Shown: piece after piece, positions 12,201 to 23,540 of the stretch
Layout: each line of letters starts with the position of its first letter
How positions within the stretch are numbered: the first letter of the stretch is position 1
Program-made: the position numbers and the translations under genes
The notes under the pieces: generated by a model
What the model was told of the DNA's origin: nothing
Seen by the model: the letters and a program-made list of their open reading frames with translations, nothing else
The model's database searches: none
Source of the DNA: Antedon mediterranea
Lineage: Eukaryota > Echinodermata > Crinoidea > Comatulida > Antedonidae
Reading direction: 5' to 3'
DNA: 64,000 nt
NCBI RefSeq assembly: GCF_964355755.1
Contig: NC_092672.1
Coordinates: forward strand, 6,820,001 to 6,884,000

Positions 12201-15200
12201 TCAGAACTATGATGGTATAATATGTACATTGTATACCTTATATATATAACATTTGTTCCTAGTCTTATATTCACCAACCATATAATATAATATTTAATAA
12301 TAAATCCAACAATAAAGAGTTCAATTATAAATAATTAAATATGTTTTAAAATTCAGATATGATAATATAATCCTAAATCTAAAATTCTGCTTCTTCATTG
12401 TCGGAAAATAATGAGTTGCAAAGACGTTAGTAATATTAAATTAAAATATTTTGAGAGGTTATACTGTAATAATGGATTAAACTGTAATTAAGCGTTGTTA
12501 CTACTATAATAGAACCTAACGCAACCGACAAGCAATGCAACTAATTTGACCAATCACAGCAGACTGTTAATCCGAATGTCACTTGTGTGATTGGTCAAAT
12601 TACTTCGGTTGCCTATCGTCCTTGCGTTGTGTTGTTAGTACCAGCCACGCCTTTACTACGCAAAAGATATTTTGATAGAGGATGGCCAGTGCTAATTACA
12701 ACAATCCTAATTATTATTTATAATTTTAATTATTTGGCCAAAGTTTAATTTTAATATGCGTTGAGATTACACATTAGTTTAATCAAACTGTATATATTTA
12801 TAAAAATGTAAATTTCCCAATACCTTTTACTGACTAATTGTAATTACTCACCATTTGTATAACCTGCGTCACTAATATACGGAACGTAACGCTTACTGGT
12901 AAGGAGGAATTAAGGACAGGCCTAGCACTTGTCTCTGCTGCTTTTGATAAAGCCCTCTGCAATATTAAATCTTCCATGTTGACATTTTTACTTGACGAAT
13001 ATTCTGAAAAAAAGATTAACTTTGTGAGATTTTAGAGAGATTTCATACCAACAGGACTTTGAATGTTGGGTTTTTAGGCTATTCCAAAAGTAAATCCTCT
13101 GGCGATGATCCTTCTTCTGTGTTGGTGGATGATTAAGATGACGTCCATTTGGTTCAAGTTTGGCCTATCCTTTTACAAATCCAACGTAAAACTAACACTT
13201 ATATTAATTAGAAGATTTTTTAGTGTTTTCGGAAGTTGCTACATGGAAGTCCGTGATTCCGTTTTGAATCCCATGCAGTCACTTTTTCAAATTCCACACT
13301 ATTAGTATTGCTATCTTCAGTAATGCGGCATTAATTAATTAAGAAATAATTTATATAATGTCGTAGCAAAACACGCATTGTGTATTCATTACCTTAATGC
13401 AGTGATAACTTAAATAAGGGACGTTGTGTCTCCTAATGTCGGCAGCACTATTGTTATGTTGTTATACCTAATCTTGATTTACCTTGATTTTGTATTTCTA
13501 TATTGATGCAGTTGATTTATATGAACATACAATAGTAATGCCAACGATTGCCATTACGGCTACCTTGCAACGTTATGTATTTTTAAATTACTAGGCCTTT
13601 TTTCCATTGAACTTTTAGGCCTAATAGTAATATCCCAATATTACATGCCAAAGGAAACACGTTGAGTGTTGATTTGGTTTCAATTCATAGTTGACTGGTG
13701 GTTTGCCGGACCTATTGGGTTCTTTTCAATTCAATTCATTTGGTCAAACCAGGGAAGAATGAAATTTCAATCTTCCCTGGTAAAACCCATTCATGTGGCT
13801 CGACATTTGCCGTGCTTGTCACAGGTAATAAACACGAACACCATTATAAGTGGATTGTTTTTGTCGACGATGTTAATTTACATTTTTTTTAAAAATATCA
13901 TTGCAATCCTGCTCTTATTTAATTTGTTTCAATAACACTGTTCCAATTGTAGAGTATAATGCTAACATTTAAATCTCTAAATCTCTCTTAAAAATATGCC
14001 AGGAATACAGTGTTTTTAAATAACTTACGTTGTTTATTAAACACAGATATATTTCAATCAACTTAATAGGCTTAAATTGAAAATTAAGATGATCAGTTCA
14101 ATTTCTATATAGATCGGTCAATTGGAATTCTATTTTTGACAAAGCGATTATAATTAATGATAATCTGTGATCTATATTCAATGCTATTTCTGAATGATTT
14201 TGTTTTTTTTCATAAGATAATAATCAGAAACTAATAATTGTCTTTAAATGCTAACATAACAAATAAGAATTATGATTTCTTGATGTCAGACAACAGATGC
14301 TAATTATTGTTAGGCCTACTTCTAAATTCCTCAGTTCGTTTTGTTCAATAATTGATCTAAAATTCTGGTTTTGGTGGACTTAATCAATTTGTACTTGGTT
14401 ACCAAGTTACTGAGTTACTGGGTAAACAAGTTAAGCGTGGTTCACACTAGGACGCAACGTAACGCAACCTACGCAACGTAAGAAAATACCCTTTCAATAA
14501 TTGTGTTTTCTCCCGCCTACGTGAAATCAAACCTGTGATTTTTGCAGCACTATTGCGTCGTCGGTTCCCACTTGCGATTACGCAATGCATCACTTTGCGT
14601 CGATACGTCGCTGCGTTGCGACGCTAGTGACTAGCGACGCAACGCAAGGACGTAACGCAACGCAAGTGAATTGACCAATCACAAGCGATGGCTTATTCGC
14701 TTGTGATTGCTAACTGTCTATAACTTCGCTTGTCATTGGTTAAAACGCTTGCGTTGCGTTTACGTCCTTGCGTTACGTTCTAGTGGGAACCAAACTTTAC
14801 TATGGGTTACCAAGTTACTGGGTTACTTGGTTGGTTTACCAGATTACTGGGGGTTGCCTGGTTGGGTTACCAGATTACTGGGGGTTGCCTGGTTGGTTTA
14901 CCAGATTACTGGGGGTTGCCTGGTTGGGTTACCAGATTACTGGGGGTTGCCTGGTTGGTTTACCAGATTACTGGGGGTTGCCTGGTTGAGTTACCAGATT
15001 ACTGGGGATTGCCTGGTTGGGTTACCAGATAACTGGGGGTTGCCTGGTTGAGTTACCAGATTACTGGGGGTTGCCTGGTTGGTTTACCAGATTACTGGGG
15101 GTTGACTGGTTGGGTTACCAGATTACTGGGGGTTGCCTGGTTGGGTTACCAGATTACTGGGGGTTGCCTGGTTGGGTTACCAGATTACTGCACAAAAACC

Positions 15201-16518
15201 TGTTTTCATATACCATGCTCCAAAATGTCCACAGAGCAGTAGGCCTACTATACTAGTATTATTTTAGATCTAATCAGACTAATCTTACTCCGTGGAAACA
15301 TTTGTCAGGCTAGACAAAGTCATGTATTCACACATGTACTAATTAAGTTATCTTCACGAGTAAATCGATTTGTTTATCGGTCTACATTGTTGCAAATACA
15401 ATGGAAAACCTTAATGAAATTGAAATAATAATTATAATATATATATAGAATTTCTAATTTAAACCATTTTTTTTTTATAGATTTATATTATTGATAAAAA
15501 TAAAATAATACAAGAAAGGCAATTATCATCACCAAAAGTATTAGTATATAACATCAATGCAGTGCATTTAATGGAAAGAAAATCCGACGCAACTGGTATA
15601 TTTATAAATAAATAATGAAAAATAACTAGACAAAGTTGTTATATTTATAAAATGTTTACGTAAACCCTAAATAATGTACTTTTATAGAAATATCTATAAT
15701 AAAGAAAAACAATATATACCGCCACAAATTAATTAAGCCATCGGTTCTCCTATGATGAATTATGGTATCTTACGGTATTATTATAAAACTTGATTACTTG
15801 TAATTATGATGATAAATGACCAGAAAATTGTGTTTGTTTTCTTAATGATATTCCATTCACTGTACAAGTATTAAACCGGGTTAATCTAATAAAAATTCGA
15901 ATTGTTTTTTTATAATGAAGTATAATGTATTAGCATAATTAGAGTTTAAAGAATGTAAAATATACTTTGAAATAGTATCATAACCTTACAGTAGTTACAA
16001 ATTATGGTCACAAACATACAGTACATAATATTGATTCAACCTACGATCATATCACAGCAATGTTTGTTAACTTAAAGTCGAAACTAAAATAAAATGATTA
16101 ATATATATTATTTTAATATGTATTATTATTAATTTGTGCCTCTTCTGTTGATCCTGTCATGGTCTATTATGGCTTTTTAATGTATTTATTATCTTAATGT
16201 AACTAGTTTTCTGTGGGCCTCCCATCACAAGCCCCTTGTGGAATTACTGGACGTCCCTTTCACCTTCTTTCAATTTGTATTACTTAAAGATATTGGATTA
16301 CCTGTATCACGGAAAGCGAACTCCATGACAGACCATCATTTAGACCATTATTTATAGTAATAATAACATATACAGTATAATTCGATGAAAAGTGAAATTG
16401 AAATATGTATATATAAAGAACTATATTACAAAATTATCCTTACAAAAATTTAATTGTACTTACGTGAGGTAATATAAATAACGAAAATTAAAAAAAATAT
16501 CTTCTGATATGTCTTCAT
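6235..16518 (-). CDS. G1: nicotinic acetylcholine receptor alpha-like subunit, six coding exons
   Basis: Predicted ligand-gated cation channel subunit of 506 residues in the plasma membrane. Coding exons (minus strand, 5' to 3') are 16518-16464, 13003-12852, 11778-11734, 8765-8656, 7725-7184 and 6851-6235; all introns are GT-AG and phases agree. Visible features: signal peptide 1-19; loop D Trp81; loop A Trp112 and Tyr119; Cys-loop Cys155-Cys169 (13 apart) with FPFD; loop B Trp176; loop C Tyr218, Cys220-Cys221, Tyr225; TM1 about 240-262; TM2 about 270-288 with Glu at -1' (268) and Leu at 9'; TM3 about 304-325; amphipathic helix before TM4 (about 475-498). Exons 3 and 4 have the family-typical 45 and 110 nt. 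The cytoplasmic loop is longer and more Asn/Thr-rich than in the other copies. This is the most diverged gene of the array. The alpha class follows from the CC pair; the ligand is not provable from sequence. Confidence 0.9.
7726..8655 (-). other. G1 intron 4
   Basis: A 930-bp intron between the 110-nt and 542-nt exons, with a GTAGGC donor and a TTTACAG acceptor. It is AT-rich. I see no conserved reading frame or recognisable repeat in it. Confidence 0.7.
8766..11733 (-). other. G1 intron 3, with miniature transposon
   Basis: A 3-kb intron. It contains a (GTTT)4 tract near 10228-10248 and a well-formed hairpin element at 11097-11200. The frame near 8958-9155 reads superficially like an exon 3 but lacks a donor; the true exon 3 is 11734-11778. 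I see nothing else in it. Confidence 0.65.
11097..11200. mobile_element. CCAATCA hairpin miniature element in G1 intron 3
   Basis: A clear palindrome: TTGACCAATCATAAGCGATGG on the left pairs with CCATCGCTTGTCATTGGTCA on the right around a short TTATTCGAA loop, with GACGTAAGC and GCGTTGCGC outside. It is the same family as 14438-14793. No coding capacity. Confidence 0.65.
11734..11778 (-). CDS. G1 exon 3: 45-nt loop D exon
   Basis: Exactly 45 nt, with acceptor CTTATAG and donor GTTAGT. It encodes VEKRQELTISGWMRM, aligning with NEKRQEITVSGWFKM of G2. Trp81 is the complementary-face loop D tryptophan of the agonist pocket. The 45-nt size is the conserved third exon of nAChR genes. Confidence 0.9.
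12508..12642. mobile_element. CCAATCA hairpin miniature element in G1 intron 2
   Basis: Outer AACGCAACCGACAAGCAATG and inverted CCTTGCGTTGTGTTG flank an inner palindrome AATTTGACCAATCACA / TGTGATTGGTCAAATT. It lies inside the 1.07-kb intron 2 of G1 (11779-12851). Confidence 0.65.
12852..13003 (-). CDS. G1 exon 2: start of the ligand-binding domain
   Basis: 152 nt bounded by a polypyrimidine TTTTTTTCAG acceptor and a GTGAGT donor. It encodes the N-terminal helix and first strands, including the family signature ARPV followed by a beta-strand ending VTQVIQM. This corresponds to the RPV...QVIEI segment of the other copies and to RPV...QI in vertebrate subunits. It joins exon 1 in frame (codon CAA) and exon 3 in frame. 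Confidence 0.85.
14438..14793. mobile_element. Full-length GACGCAACG/CCAATCA inverted-repeat element
   Basis: The longest copy of the family. It starts GGTTCACACTAGGACGCAACG and ends with the inverted CGTTACGTTCTAGTGGGAACC. Internal blocks include repeated GACGCAACGCAAGGACGTAAC and TGACCAATCACAAGCGATGG. About 356 bp, no open frame, so it is a non-autonomous DNA element. Both flanks carry GGTTACCAAGTTACTG, so it sits inside a pre-existing minisatellite. Confidence 0.7.
14812..15189. repeat. 31-bp minisatellite, about 12 units
   Basis: The unit is TTACCAGATTACTGGGGGTT plus GCCTGGTTGGG or GCCTGGTTGGT, with rare point variants. Since 31 is not a multiple of three and no frame of the plus strand contains a stop, several overlapping open frames cross it, all with a 31-residue protein period. 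These are by-products and not genes. It lies within G1 intron 1. Confidence 0.9.
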
Positions 16519-16528
16519 CTTCCTCTGT
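16464..16528 (-). CDS. G1 exon 1: start codon and signal peptide
   Basis: A TTTTAG acceptor precedes a short leader, then ATG at 16518. The 18 encoded residues begin MKTYQK and continue with a hydrophobic run of Phe, Leu, Ile and Val, ending in ITS, which fits a signal peptide. A GTAAGT donor follows after the first base of codon 19 (phase 1), matching the phase of exon 1 in G2-G4 and G6. The acceptor means that at least one 5' UTR exon lies further right; I did not locate it. Confidence 0.75.
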
Positions 16529-19129
16529 CTAAAACACCAATATATTGCAGAACTATCTTGAATATATATAGCCTAAAAATCAAATGTGACAACTTGTTAA
16601 TATGTTAGTGAATCAACCGTGCGCACACCAGCGAACTCTACTTCAAAACTAAAAAAAATCGAACAGGTCGATCAGTGAGTAATATAGTATTGATAATATC
16701 TTATACGACAATACGCCCTCAATAGTTGTGCTTTATTAATAATTATTATTCTACCATTTTTATTATTATTAACTTATGATTATTATGATGGTCCTTAAGA
16801 TTCTTTTTTTAAAATAATATCTCCTCCTTATCATTATTATCATTATCGTATTTATTATTATATATTATCATTATAAACGGTGATTCGGTTTAGGTCTAAT
16901 AAAGAGAGATAAACTTGTTGGCACACATGGCGTGCCATACTTATATTTCAACTGAAATCGCCTCTAGTTTACAGACTAAAATCAAAAGGGCGAGAGAAAG
17001 ATTCTCTTAAATCTTATCTACTTGCGATTATAGGATTTAGATACATGTATTATTTGTCATCCTTATTTTATTGGAGATCAAAATAATGAGTTTTGCACTA
17101 AAAGTCTTCGACAGTGTATGAAAAATGATAACATAATATTTTTTCAACAACATTTATTCTATAGATCAACTTACTGAATAACAAATCCCCTTAAAAACAA
17201 ATATTCGTTTATGGACCAATTAAAACAGGAACAAAAACAAGCCAAAACGATCGAAAAATGCTCCTTGCTGACACATTCATAAAGTACTACATTAGAACCA
17301 CACTTTCGCGATTAAAGGGTGTGGCACCTTAATAGAGGTGACTGCAGTATTGTTAGATGTATTGTCCCAAAAAACACGAAAAATGAAGATTAATAAAATC
17401 AGGCTTTAAATAGTCCATTTTGTAGTTTTAATCAAGTTTATCACTTCCGTAGAAAAAAAAATTGTTATCAGTTATAATAAACTTTTAAAATCAACCAAAA
17501 ACCCATTGGCTATCAGCCAATTTGACTTTTTTTTTTCAGGTAGGCCTAAATAATTTTTTTTGGTCCAATTTTTGGCCAAAGTGAATAAATATTATGCGAC
17601 ATTCAAATGGCATATTCAACAAAAAAAAATATTTTTTAGGGAGACAATACACCTTAAAGATAGCAAAGTTGTACTGGTGGCGACAAGACCCGAGAACTTA
17701 CAACGTATGATTATCATATCTAATTTGGGGCACTAAAGAAACAATTAAATGAATAAACAATACTACTTTTGTTCCCGCTTTAACCTAATTATCTGATATC
17801 TGATATCAAATCAGGAAAGAGTAATATAAGATCACATGAATTCTTTAAATGCGGTCACTTTTAAAAACATATTTTGAATTAAAAATGTGCATAAGTGAAT
17901 ACATAACATTAAATGAAACAGTTGTTACGCGATAAACTATAGAGGGCACAATACATTATCAGATAATAAAGATAAAAACTCGACTTGATTTGAGTTATAA
18001 CCCCATTAAAGAATTCTGGTAAAAATTACATTGTGAAGTTTAATGTTACGAACATCTACGCATGCTCACAAAATCACGATTCTATGCTTTTACAGATGAG
18101 TTAAAGATTTTGAATTGTTGAGGTAACTGTTTAATATGGAAACATTTTAAACGACATTTCTCACTAAATAAAACGAAATACAAAAGTTAATACGTCTAGT
18201 TCCAAAACATTTATGATCATTATGTTCACCAATTCCACAAGGAGTAGACTACTCTAAGGTGCTGGACATTTAAGGAAATGGATATATGTGTAGGCCTACT
18301 TATAACAGTAGGATTTATCATACACAATTAAAACATTTCATAATAATACAATAGGTTAAGGTGAGTCCCGTATTTATTCTGAACGTAGGAAATCATTGTA
18401 CCATGGCAATCTAAGTCTTGATTTTTCTTCTCGGAATGTGGTAAAAAGGTGGCCAGTTCTTTCATCCCTTGTGTTTTTCAACCAGGCACTCATTTACAGC
18501 AACGGGCAGCTGTTATTATCGGGAAATCAATCCGGGTATTTCTGTATACTATCCTAACAACTCGGATACGCAACTCCTTTATATTACTATTATTCTCTTC
18601 AAATACCATCAGTTTCCCAAGATAATTACATTCATTGTTAGCAATTTAAGTTTCTTTAAGGCGAATGGTGAAAACACGTTCTTTTCCTATAAAATTACCG
18701 TTTATTGATTACTAAACCGTAAATGTGTTTTGTAGACATGCAGATATACATAAATTTAATAAAGCCTTCGCGCTGTTTTTTCGGAATAAGGAGACCTTCA
18801 ATTATTGTATAATTCCTGGGATTTTGCCTCTTTATTATTAATATTTAAATATTTTAAATATTTTTATTTTGTTACTTCGAAAGAGAAAAAGAAATACGTT
18901 TTATTTTGAATGGAATATTAGTATTAGGGCTTACTGAAATTATATTAATTTTTATGTTACAGTTGAGCCCCTATTAAGAGACCAACAAAGTTCCCTTTAT
19001 ACAGGTGTCCATTGAATATGATTATTCTTAGATTAATTTACTATTGGTAATCCTTGGTCACATGTGCCTAAAGACATAGAATAACATATATATAAAAGTG
19101 TGATGAGATTGTTTTTGCAAAAAACTCAA
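16529..19129. other. Intergenic region between G1 and G2
   Basis: The 5' side of G1 and the 3' side of G2. Contains a TTAA-type miniature element at 17355-17653 and, from about 17790, the left edge of the tandem duplication unit (anchor TCAAATCAGGAAAGAG). Downstream parts near 18300-18800 are repeated beside G3, G4 and psiG5. I could not place the G1 promoter or 5' UTR exon, and no coding gene is supported. Confidence 0.6.
17355..17653. mobile_element. TTAA-type miniature inverted-repeat element
   Basis: Begins AGATGTATTGTCCC and ends with GGGAGACAATACACC; the right flank is TTAA, the left flank TGTT (mutated). The interior matches the family (ATGAAGATTAATAAAATC, CCATTGGCTATCAGCC, TTTTTCAGG). 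About 299 bp, non-coding. Confidence 0.6.
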
Positions 19130-22100
19130 TTATTTTCCAGATATTATAAGTAATATTACTGTGATTGTTACTATAACAACAACGATAAACAACACGATAA
19201 AGAGTAACCTGTCAACAAGTATGGCAACATTCCGCCAATTCTCCTTTTTAAAATTATTAAGTTCTTCTTTCTTATATTCATTCGAATATAGCCGCATTTC
19301 ATTCAATATCAGTTTTAATTCTTCTGGCGTCGAGTTAATTGCCGGGTCACTGATATACTTTATTCGTTCGTCAAACTGTGTGATACTGATAAACCTACCA
19401 GAGTAAACAGAAGCATCCGAATTAGAGTATGCCGTGTTTTCATTTCCGGTATCCATTTGCTTTTGGAAAATGTGTTCATTACAATAATATGCACTCGTCT
19501 TTCTACCAATTGCTTTTCCAACTTTTCCAAAAAGTATACTAGCTAGCCATTTTGGAATATCTTCAGGCTGATTGCGGTTATAGATGTTGAGCAAAACTGC
19601 ACTACAGACAATGCTAATACAACTCATACAAGTAAGCATTGTAAAGTATATTTCTGAAATAGTAAACAAAACAAATATTTAAGTTAGTCTAAACTGTTTT
19701 AGACTCCCTGATCTAGTTTCTTAAATTGTTATGCAAAATGATAATTTTCATCGTCATTGTCCTTCGTTTGGTGCACGATTCATTGTCTCCAATGGGAGTC
19801 CCCTTAACATGATGTTTCCTGAATAATGGTGTCATAAAAGAAGGGTTTTTTAAATCTCACCAATAAGTAAACATATTAATTACGAAAAAAACCTTACGGA
19901 GTATCGGTGTACTGTCGGCAGATGGTGGCAAAGCGTCGGATATCATTTGTTGGAATAAAAGAATCGACAGTAGGGTACTGACACCAAACGACATCTTCTC
20001 TCCACTTTCCGGTGGCAGCAAGAACACAAACATTGTCAAAATAGACAAGAGACAGCAAGGTAGAAGAATTATCTCGACAAAGAACCTCTCACGCCTTTTC
20101 AGAATAATTGTGAAAACAACTTTTGAGAAAGGTTCAGGACAACAATTGTATTTTTCTGTTATGTACTGAACACTGACGTCTTTCAGACTCCATGCACCGT
20201 TTGGATTAAACTGTGTTTGTTGGCTTTCACTTCCAGTCTCCGGGATTAGGTCCTGTTGTTTGATATGGTAATTCCAAGGCGCAAATTCTAGGGCACATTT
20301 CTGCTCATCAAATGGGAAATATTTTAAATACATCTTGCAGAAGCTTTTTACTATCATAGGTGTGGTTAAATGAACCGTACCCTCGTTATTTACCCTTAGA
20401 TGAAGCGACCTCTTAATTTGTTCAAATTCTCCATCAACGCTACAATACAAAAGTTTAATATAAAGTCTTATTACTTAATGTATAGGCTACTTTTATATAT
20501 ATAAAAAAACGTACTTGATTTAAGATAAAACACAAATTTAAGTAATGTATGAGGCTCAAACTTTTATTGAAAACAATTAAAATTGATTTGCGTTCCAATT
20601 AATATGAAACTTTTTAAAATTAGATTTTGCAGTTTTTGTTAAATTCCGACTAATATTCACTGACTGACAATTCAGACTGAATTTCGAGTTTTTTTTTCAT
20701 TATATCAATGGTTAGAAAATCGATAATGTTTTATTTACTGCGCTAACATCAATAAAATTGTAGAGGTCTATATATTACATTTGTGTCAGATGTTCAATGT
20801 TTCACAAATAAACGTTTTAGGAGTCTAGTCAACGACCATATTAAGTGTATTTCTTGTAACTCATATTTATAAATTAAAACACATTAAGGCCTACTTGAAA
20901 TGTGCTTGATGCTGTTTTTCATAAAAAGAAACCAAACTATTATTATTATTGTAATTAGACAGATTTGTATAATTAATTACGTAGGCTTACTTGTTATACA
21001 ATGTTACATCCGGGAGCCATAACGCTGACTGTTCCACGAAAATCTCGGTAATGTTGTTGTAATCATTCGGATCCCATACCATAAACTCGTCTTTCCAAAG
21101 CTTAAAAAATATATAATTTGGTCCTATATATACACATTTGACAGTTATAGAGAAACCAAAAACTAGAAATAATTTTTAATAAATACGTGCGAGTTATAGT
21201 CATATATACACGGCAGATCAACATAAATAAAGTATCTTTCTCTTGAAAAAAATTGGATTTCAATTTAAAACTAGACACTAGTCATTTACCATTGTGTAAG
21301 GTTTATATAATTATATCAAATGAGATCTCCTTTGCTTACAAAATTATAATTTTGTATTGAATTTGAATATTTTAATATATCGATATTGAATTCAGTAATA
21401 TAGTGTATAACGTTCGTTGAGTTTGTTTTAATGTCTGAAATGACTGCCTTGCTCCTGTAATTTTTTATGAATAAATACATACCATTTTAAACCATCCGCT
21501 AACTGTGATTTCTTGTCTTTTTTCGTTCTAAAAATTACAATCAATAGAAATGGACGACTTTCATTAGCATTATTTCAAAACAACCTAACATTCATTAAAG
21601 ATGTATTGTCCCCCAAAAACAAGAAAAATGAAGATTAATTAAATCGAACTTTGAATAGGTTATGTTGTAGTTTCAATAAAGTTAATCACTTCCGTAAGGA
21701 AAAAAAAAAAAAAAAAAAAAAAAAACAACAATGTTTTCACTTATAAAAATGACAAAATAAATGATTAAATTCAACTACAAATCTATTGGCTGGCAACTAA
21801 TTTGACTATTTTGCTTTAAATAACAGTTTTTCAGGTAAATACATTTTTTTTCGATCTAATTTTTGTTCAATGTGGATAACAATTATATGACATTAAAATG
21901 ACATATTGAAAAGAAATTTTTGTAATAATTATTTTTTCAGGGGGACAATACATCTTTAAGTGATGTGTGTCTGTCTTTCGTTCACTCAAAACAGAACATG
22001 GTAATGGTTTTAAATGCTAATATGTATTGGGTAATCAATTTTTATTGGTTATATTAATGGAAAATATCAATCATTTATACAAGTTAATGTTTACCGACCG

Positions 22101-23103
22101 ACCGACATAGTGAGCTGTAGAGTGGATACTGTAATGGTTCTATGTTAATATGTAATCGCTTATTGAGTAATCAGAAATTAACATTTTGTATTGGTTATTT
22201 TAAACCAGTAGCGGAGAAAAATCAGTCAGAATCATTTATAGAAACAACAAAAATCAGTGGAAAAAAATAGGGGATAGATGACAAGAGAGAGGCTGTCAAA
22301 AATGATGACTGTACTATTGTAAAACGTCAATGACAATTATATTACCATTACATAACCATTGTATTGTATCAGGGCTTTGATATAACAGTACATGTTTACT
22401 ATTAAATATTAGTGCATCTTTAAATTGATTTATAATCCTTTACATTATGGGAATTACTTTCAGAGTCTCTAGAGACACGTAAACAAGTAAACATCTTTAA
22501 ATATCTCGTTGTCGTGTCATGGTTACATTACACAAAATCACAAATATTGCCCATTTTTTTAAACAATAATAATATGTCAATCATGCAAATGAACTGACAT
22601 TTGATAATGTTCAAGATCAAATCAAAATAAAAACTTTCTTACGATTTCAATCACTTGTGATACAAGCAGTCGTATCGTGACCGTAACATTGTTCTTATGA
22701 TCTCGGACTGGTCTCGTTGACGGCTCTATATATTTATCCAGTAAGTCCCGTATTAATTGCGACTCTGTATTCGTAGCTAATGATTGTTTAACTGTAAATA
22801 AACACATTTGAAACAATGAAAAGGTAAATGTATTTATAATGTGTAAGGAGTGCGTGAAAGAGTAAGGCCTATATTTAATATCAGCGGCGGGTAGCCGAAC
22901 AAACAAAACAGATTAAAAACAAGTAGATGACTGCAATAATGAAGCAGATATGTAATATATATAATAACAAATATGAAATAGCAACATAACAAATAAAAAA
23001 ATTAATTTCCTAATGAATGACAACAAAATAATTGGAAAGAAAAATATTTACCTGAATAAAGTAAATACAATATAACGAGTATCAATAGTTGGAATAAATT
23101 CAT
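19130..23103 (-). CDS. G2: nicotinic acetylcholine receptor alpha-like subunit, six coding exons
   Basis: Predicted 473-residue cation-channel subunit. Coding exons are 23103-23052, 22791-22643, 21527-21483, 21100-20991, 20439-19898 and 19653-19130; GT-AG junctions and phases agree. Features: signal peptide starting MNLFQLL; sequons at NNVT and NNIT; loop D Trp79; loop A Trp110 and Tyr117; Cys-loop Cys153-Cys167 with FPFD; loop B Trp174; loop C Tyr216, Cys218-Cys219 and Phe223, where canonical alpha subunits have Tyr; TM1 about 239-260; TM2 about 268-286 with Glu266 at -1' and Leu276 at 9'; TM3 from 302; short cytoplasmic loop of about 100 residues with an amphipathic helix; TM4 near the C-terminus ending SGK. 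A non-coding 5' exon ends at 23379. Intron 2 carries a TTAA-flanked element. Nearest relative by shared changes is psiG5. Confidence 0.93.
21599..21955. mobile_element. TTAA-flanked miniature element in G2 intron 2
   Basis: Termini AGATGTATTGTCC and GGACAATACATCT are perfect inverts, with TTAA at 21595-21598 and 21956-21959. G3 and G4 have the uninterrupted site (ACATTTATTAAGTGATG, TTAA at 27700-27703 in G3), proving a TTAA target duplication. A run of about 26 adenines lies near 21701-21725. Non-coding. Confidence 0.85.
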
Positions 23104-23378
23104 TCTAACGACAAGTACAGTACCTGAAAAATAGTAAAAATCAGATTTGATAATTTTGTCCAATACAATTGTACACACCATAATTCATAGGCCTAACTTG
23201 GGTTGCTATCTATGAATTGCGACAACAAAGATAATTTTATATTACAGAAATACTATAATCTCATTTTGCCAAAAATGTCAATATCTCGCTGTTTCTTTCA
23301 TAAGATAAAAATACCTTTAAATAAGTTATAAAGCCTACAAAGAAAATTACGTTGTAACGAAAAATTAAACATACTTAC

Positions 23379-23500
23379 TATTTGAAAAGTTTAATTTACA
23401 AAGCAAAACAATGAACAGTATCTGCGACACTATCAATTTAATAAACACTTTAAAAATTCAAATGATGCATTGAATGAAGTCTGCTCACTTTTTTTTATCA
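23379..23500 (-). other. G2 non-coding first exon (5' UTR)
   Basis: The minus strand reads AACTTTTCAAATA then the strong donor GTAAGTATG. The acceptor TTTTTCAG ends at 23124, so the coding exon starts with 20 nt of leader (23123-23104). The same exon and donor are kept in G3, G4 and, more diverged, G6. Its upstream end is not defined and is estimated from the conserved block. Confidence 0.6.
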
Positions 23501-23540
23501 TTATTAATTTGTAAACGTTGAGGGGGTAAATAAATAGGTA
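23501..23540 (-). promoter_or_regulatory. Candidate core promoter of G2
   Basis: The minus strand carries TACCCCCTCAACGTTTACAA (23528-23509), identical in G3, G4 and G6, preceded at once by a TATA-like TATTTATTTACC. It lies about 130 nt upstream of the 5' UTR exon donor. Conservation in G6, whose introns are largely unalignable, argues for function. Promoter role is inferred. Confidence 0.45.

Larger units (their letters stand above)
13004..16463 (-). other. G1 intron 1, rich in repeats
   Basis: A 3.46-kb intron between the signal-peptide exon and exon 2. It carries a short perfect hairpin near 13749-13782 (ACCAGGGAAGA / TCTTCCCTGGT), the large hairpin element at 14438-14793 and the 31-bp minisatellite at 14812-15189. 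The remainder is AT-rich with no supported coding region. Confidence 0.65.

Noticed and set aside
14812-15189. CRISPR-like regular repeats
   Set aside because: Units are contiguous with no unique spacers, and the genome is plainly eukaryotic.
14707-15256. Overlapping open frames encoding a repetitive WGLPG-type protein
   Set aside because: They exist only because the 31-bp minisatellite lacks stops in every plus frame; they lie in an intron of G1 on the other strand.
19898-20439. Glycine/GABA-type anion channel identity
   Set aside because: TM2 has Glu at -1' without the proline/alanine insertion of anion channels, and loop C has the vicinal cysteines of nicotinic alpha subunits.
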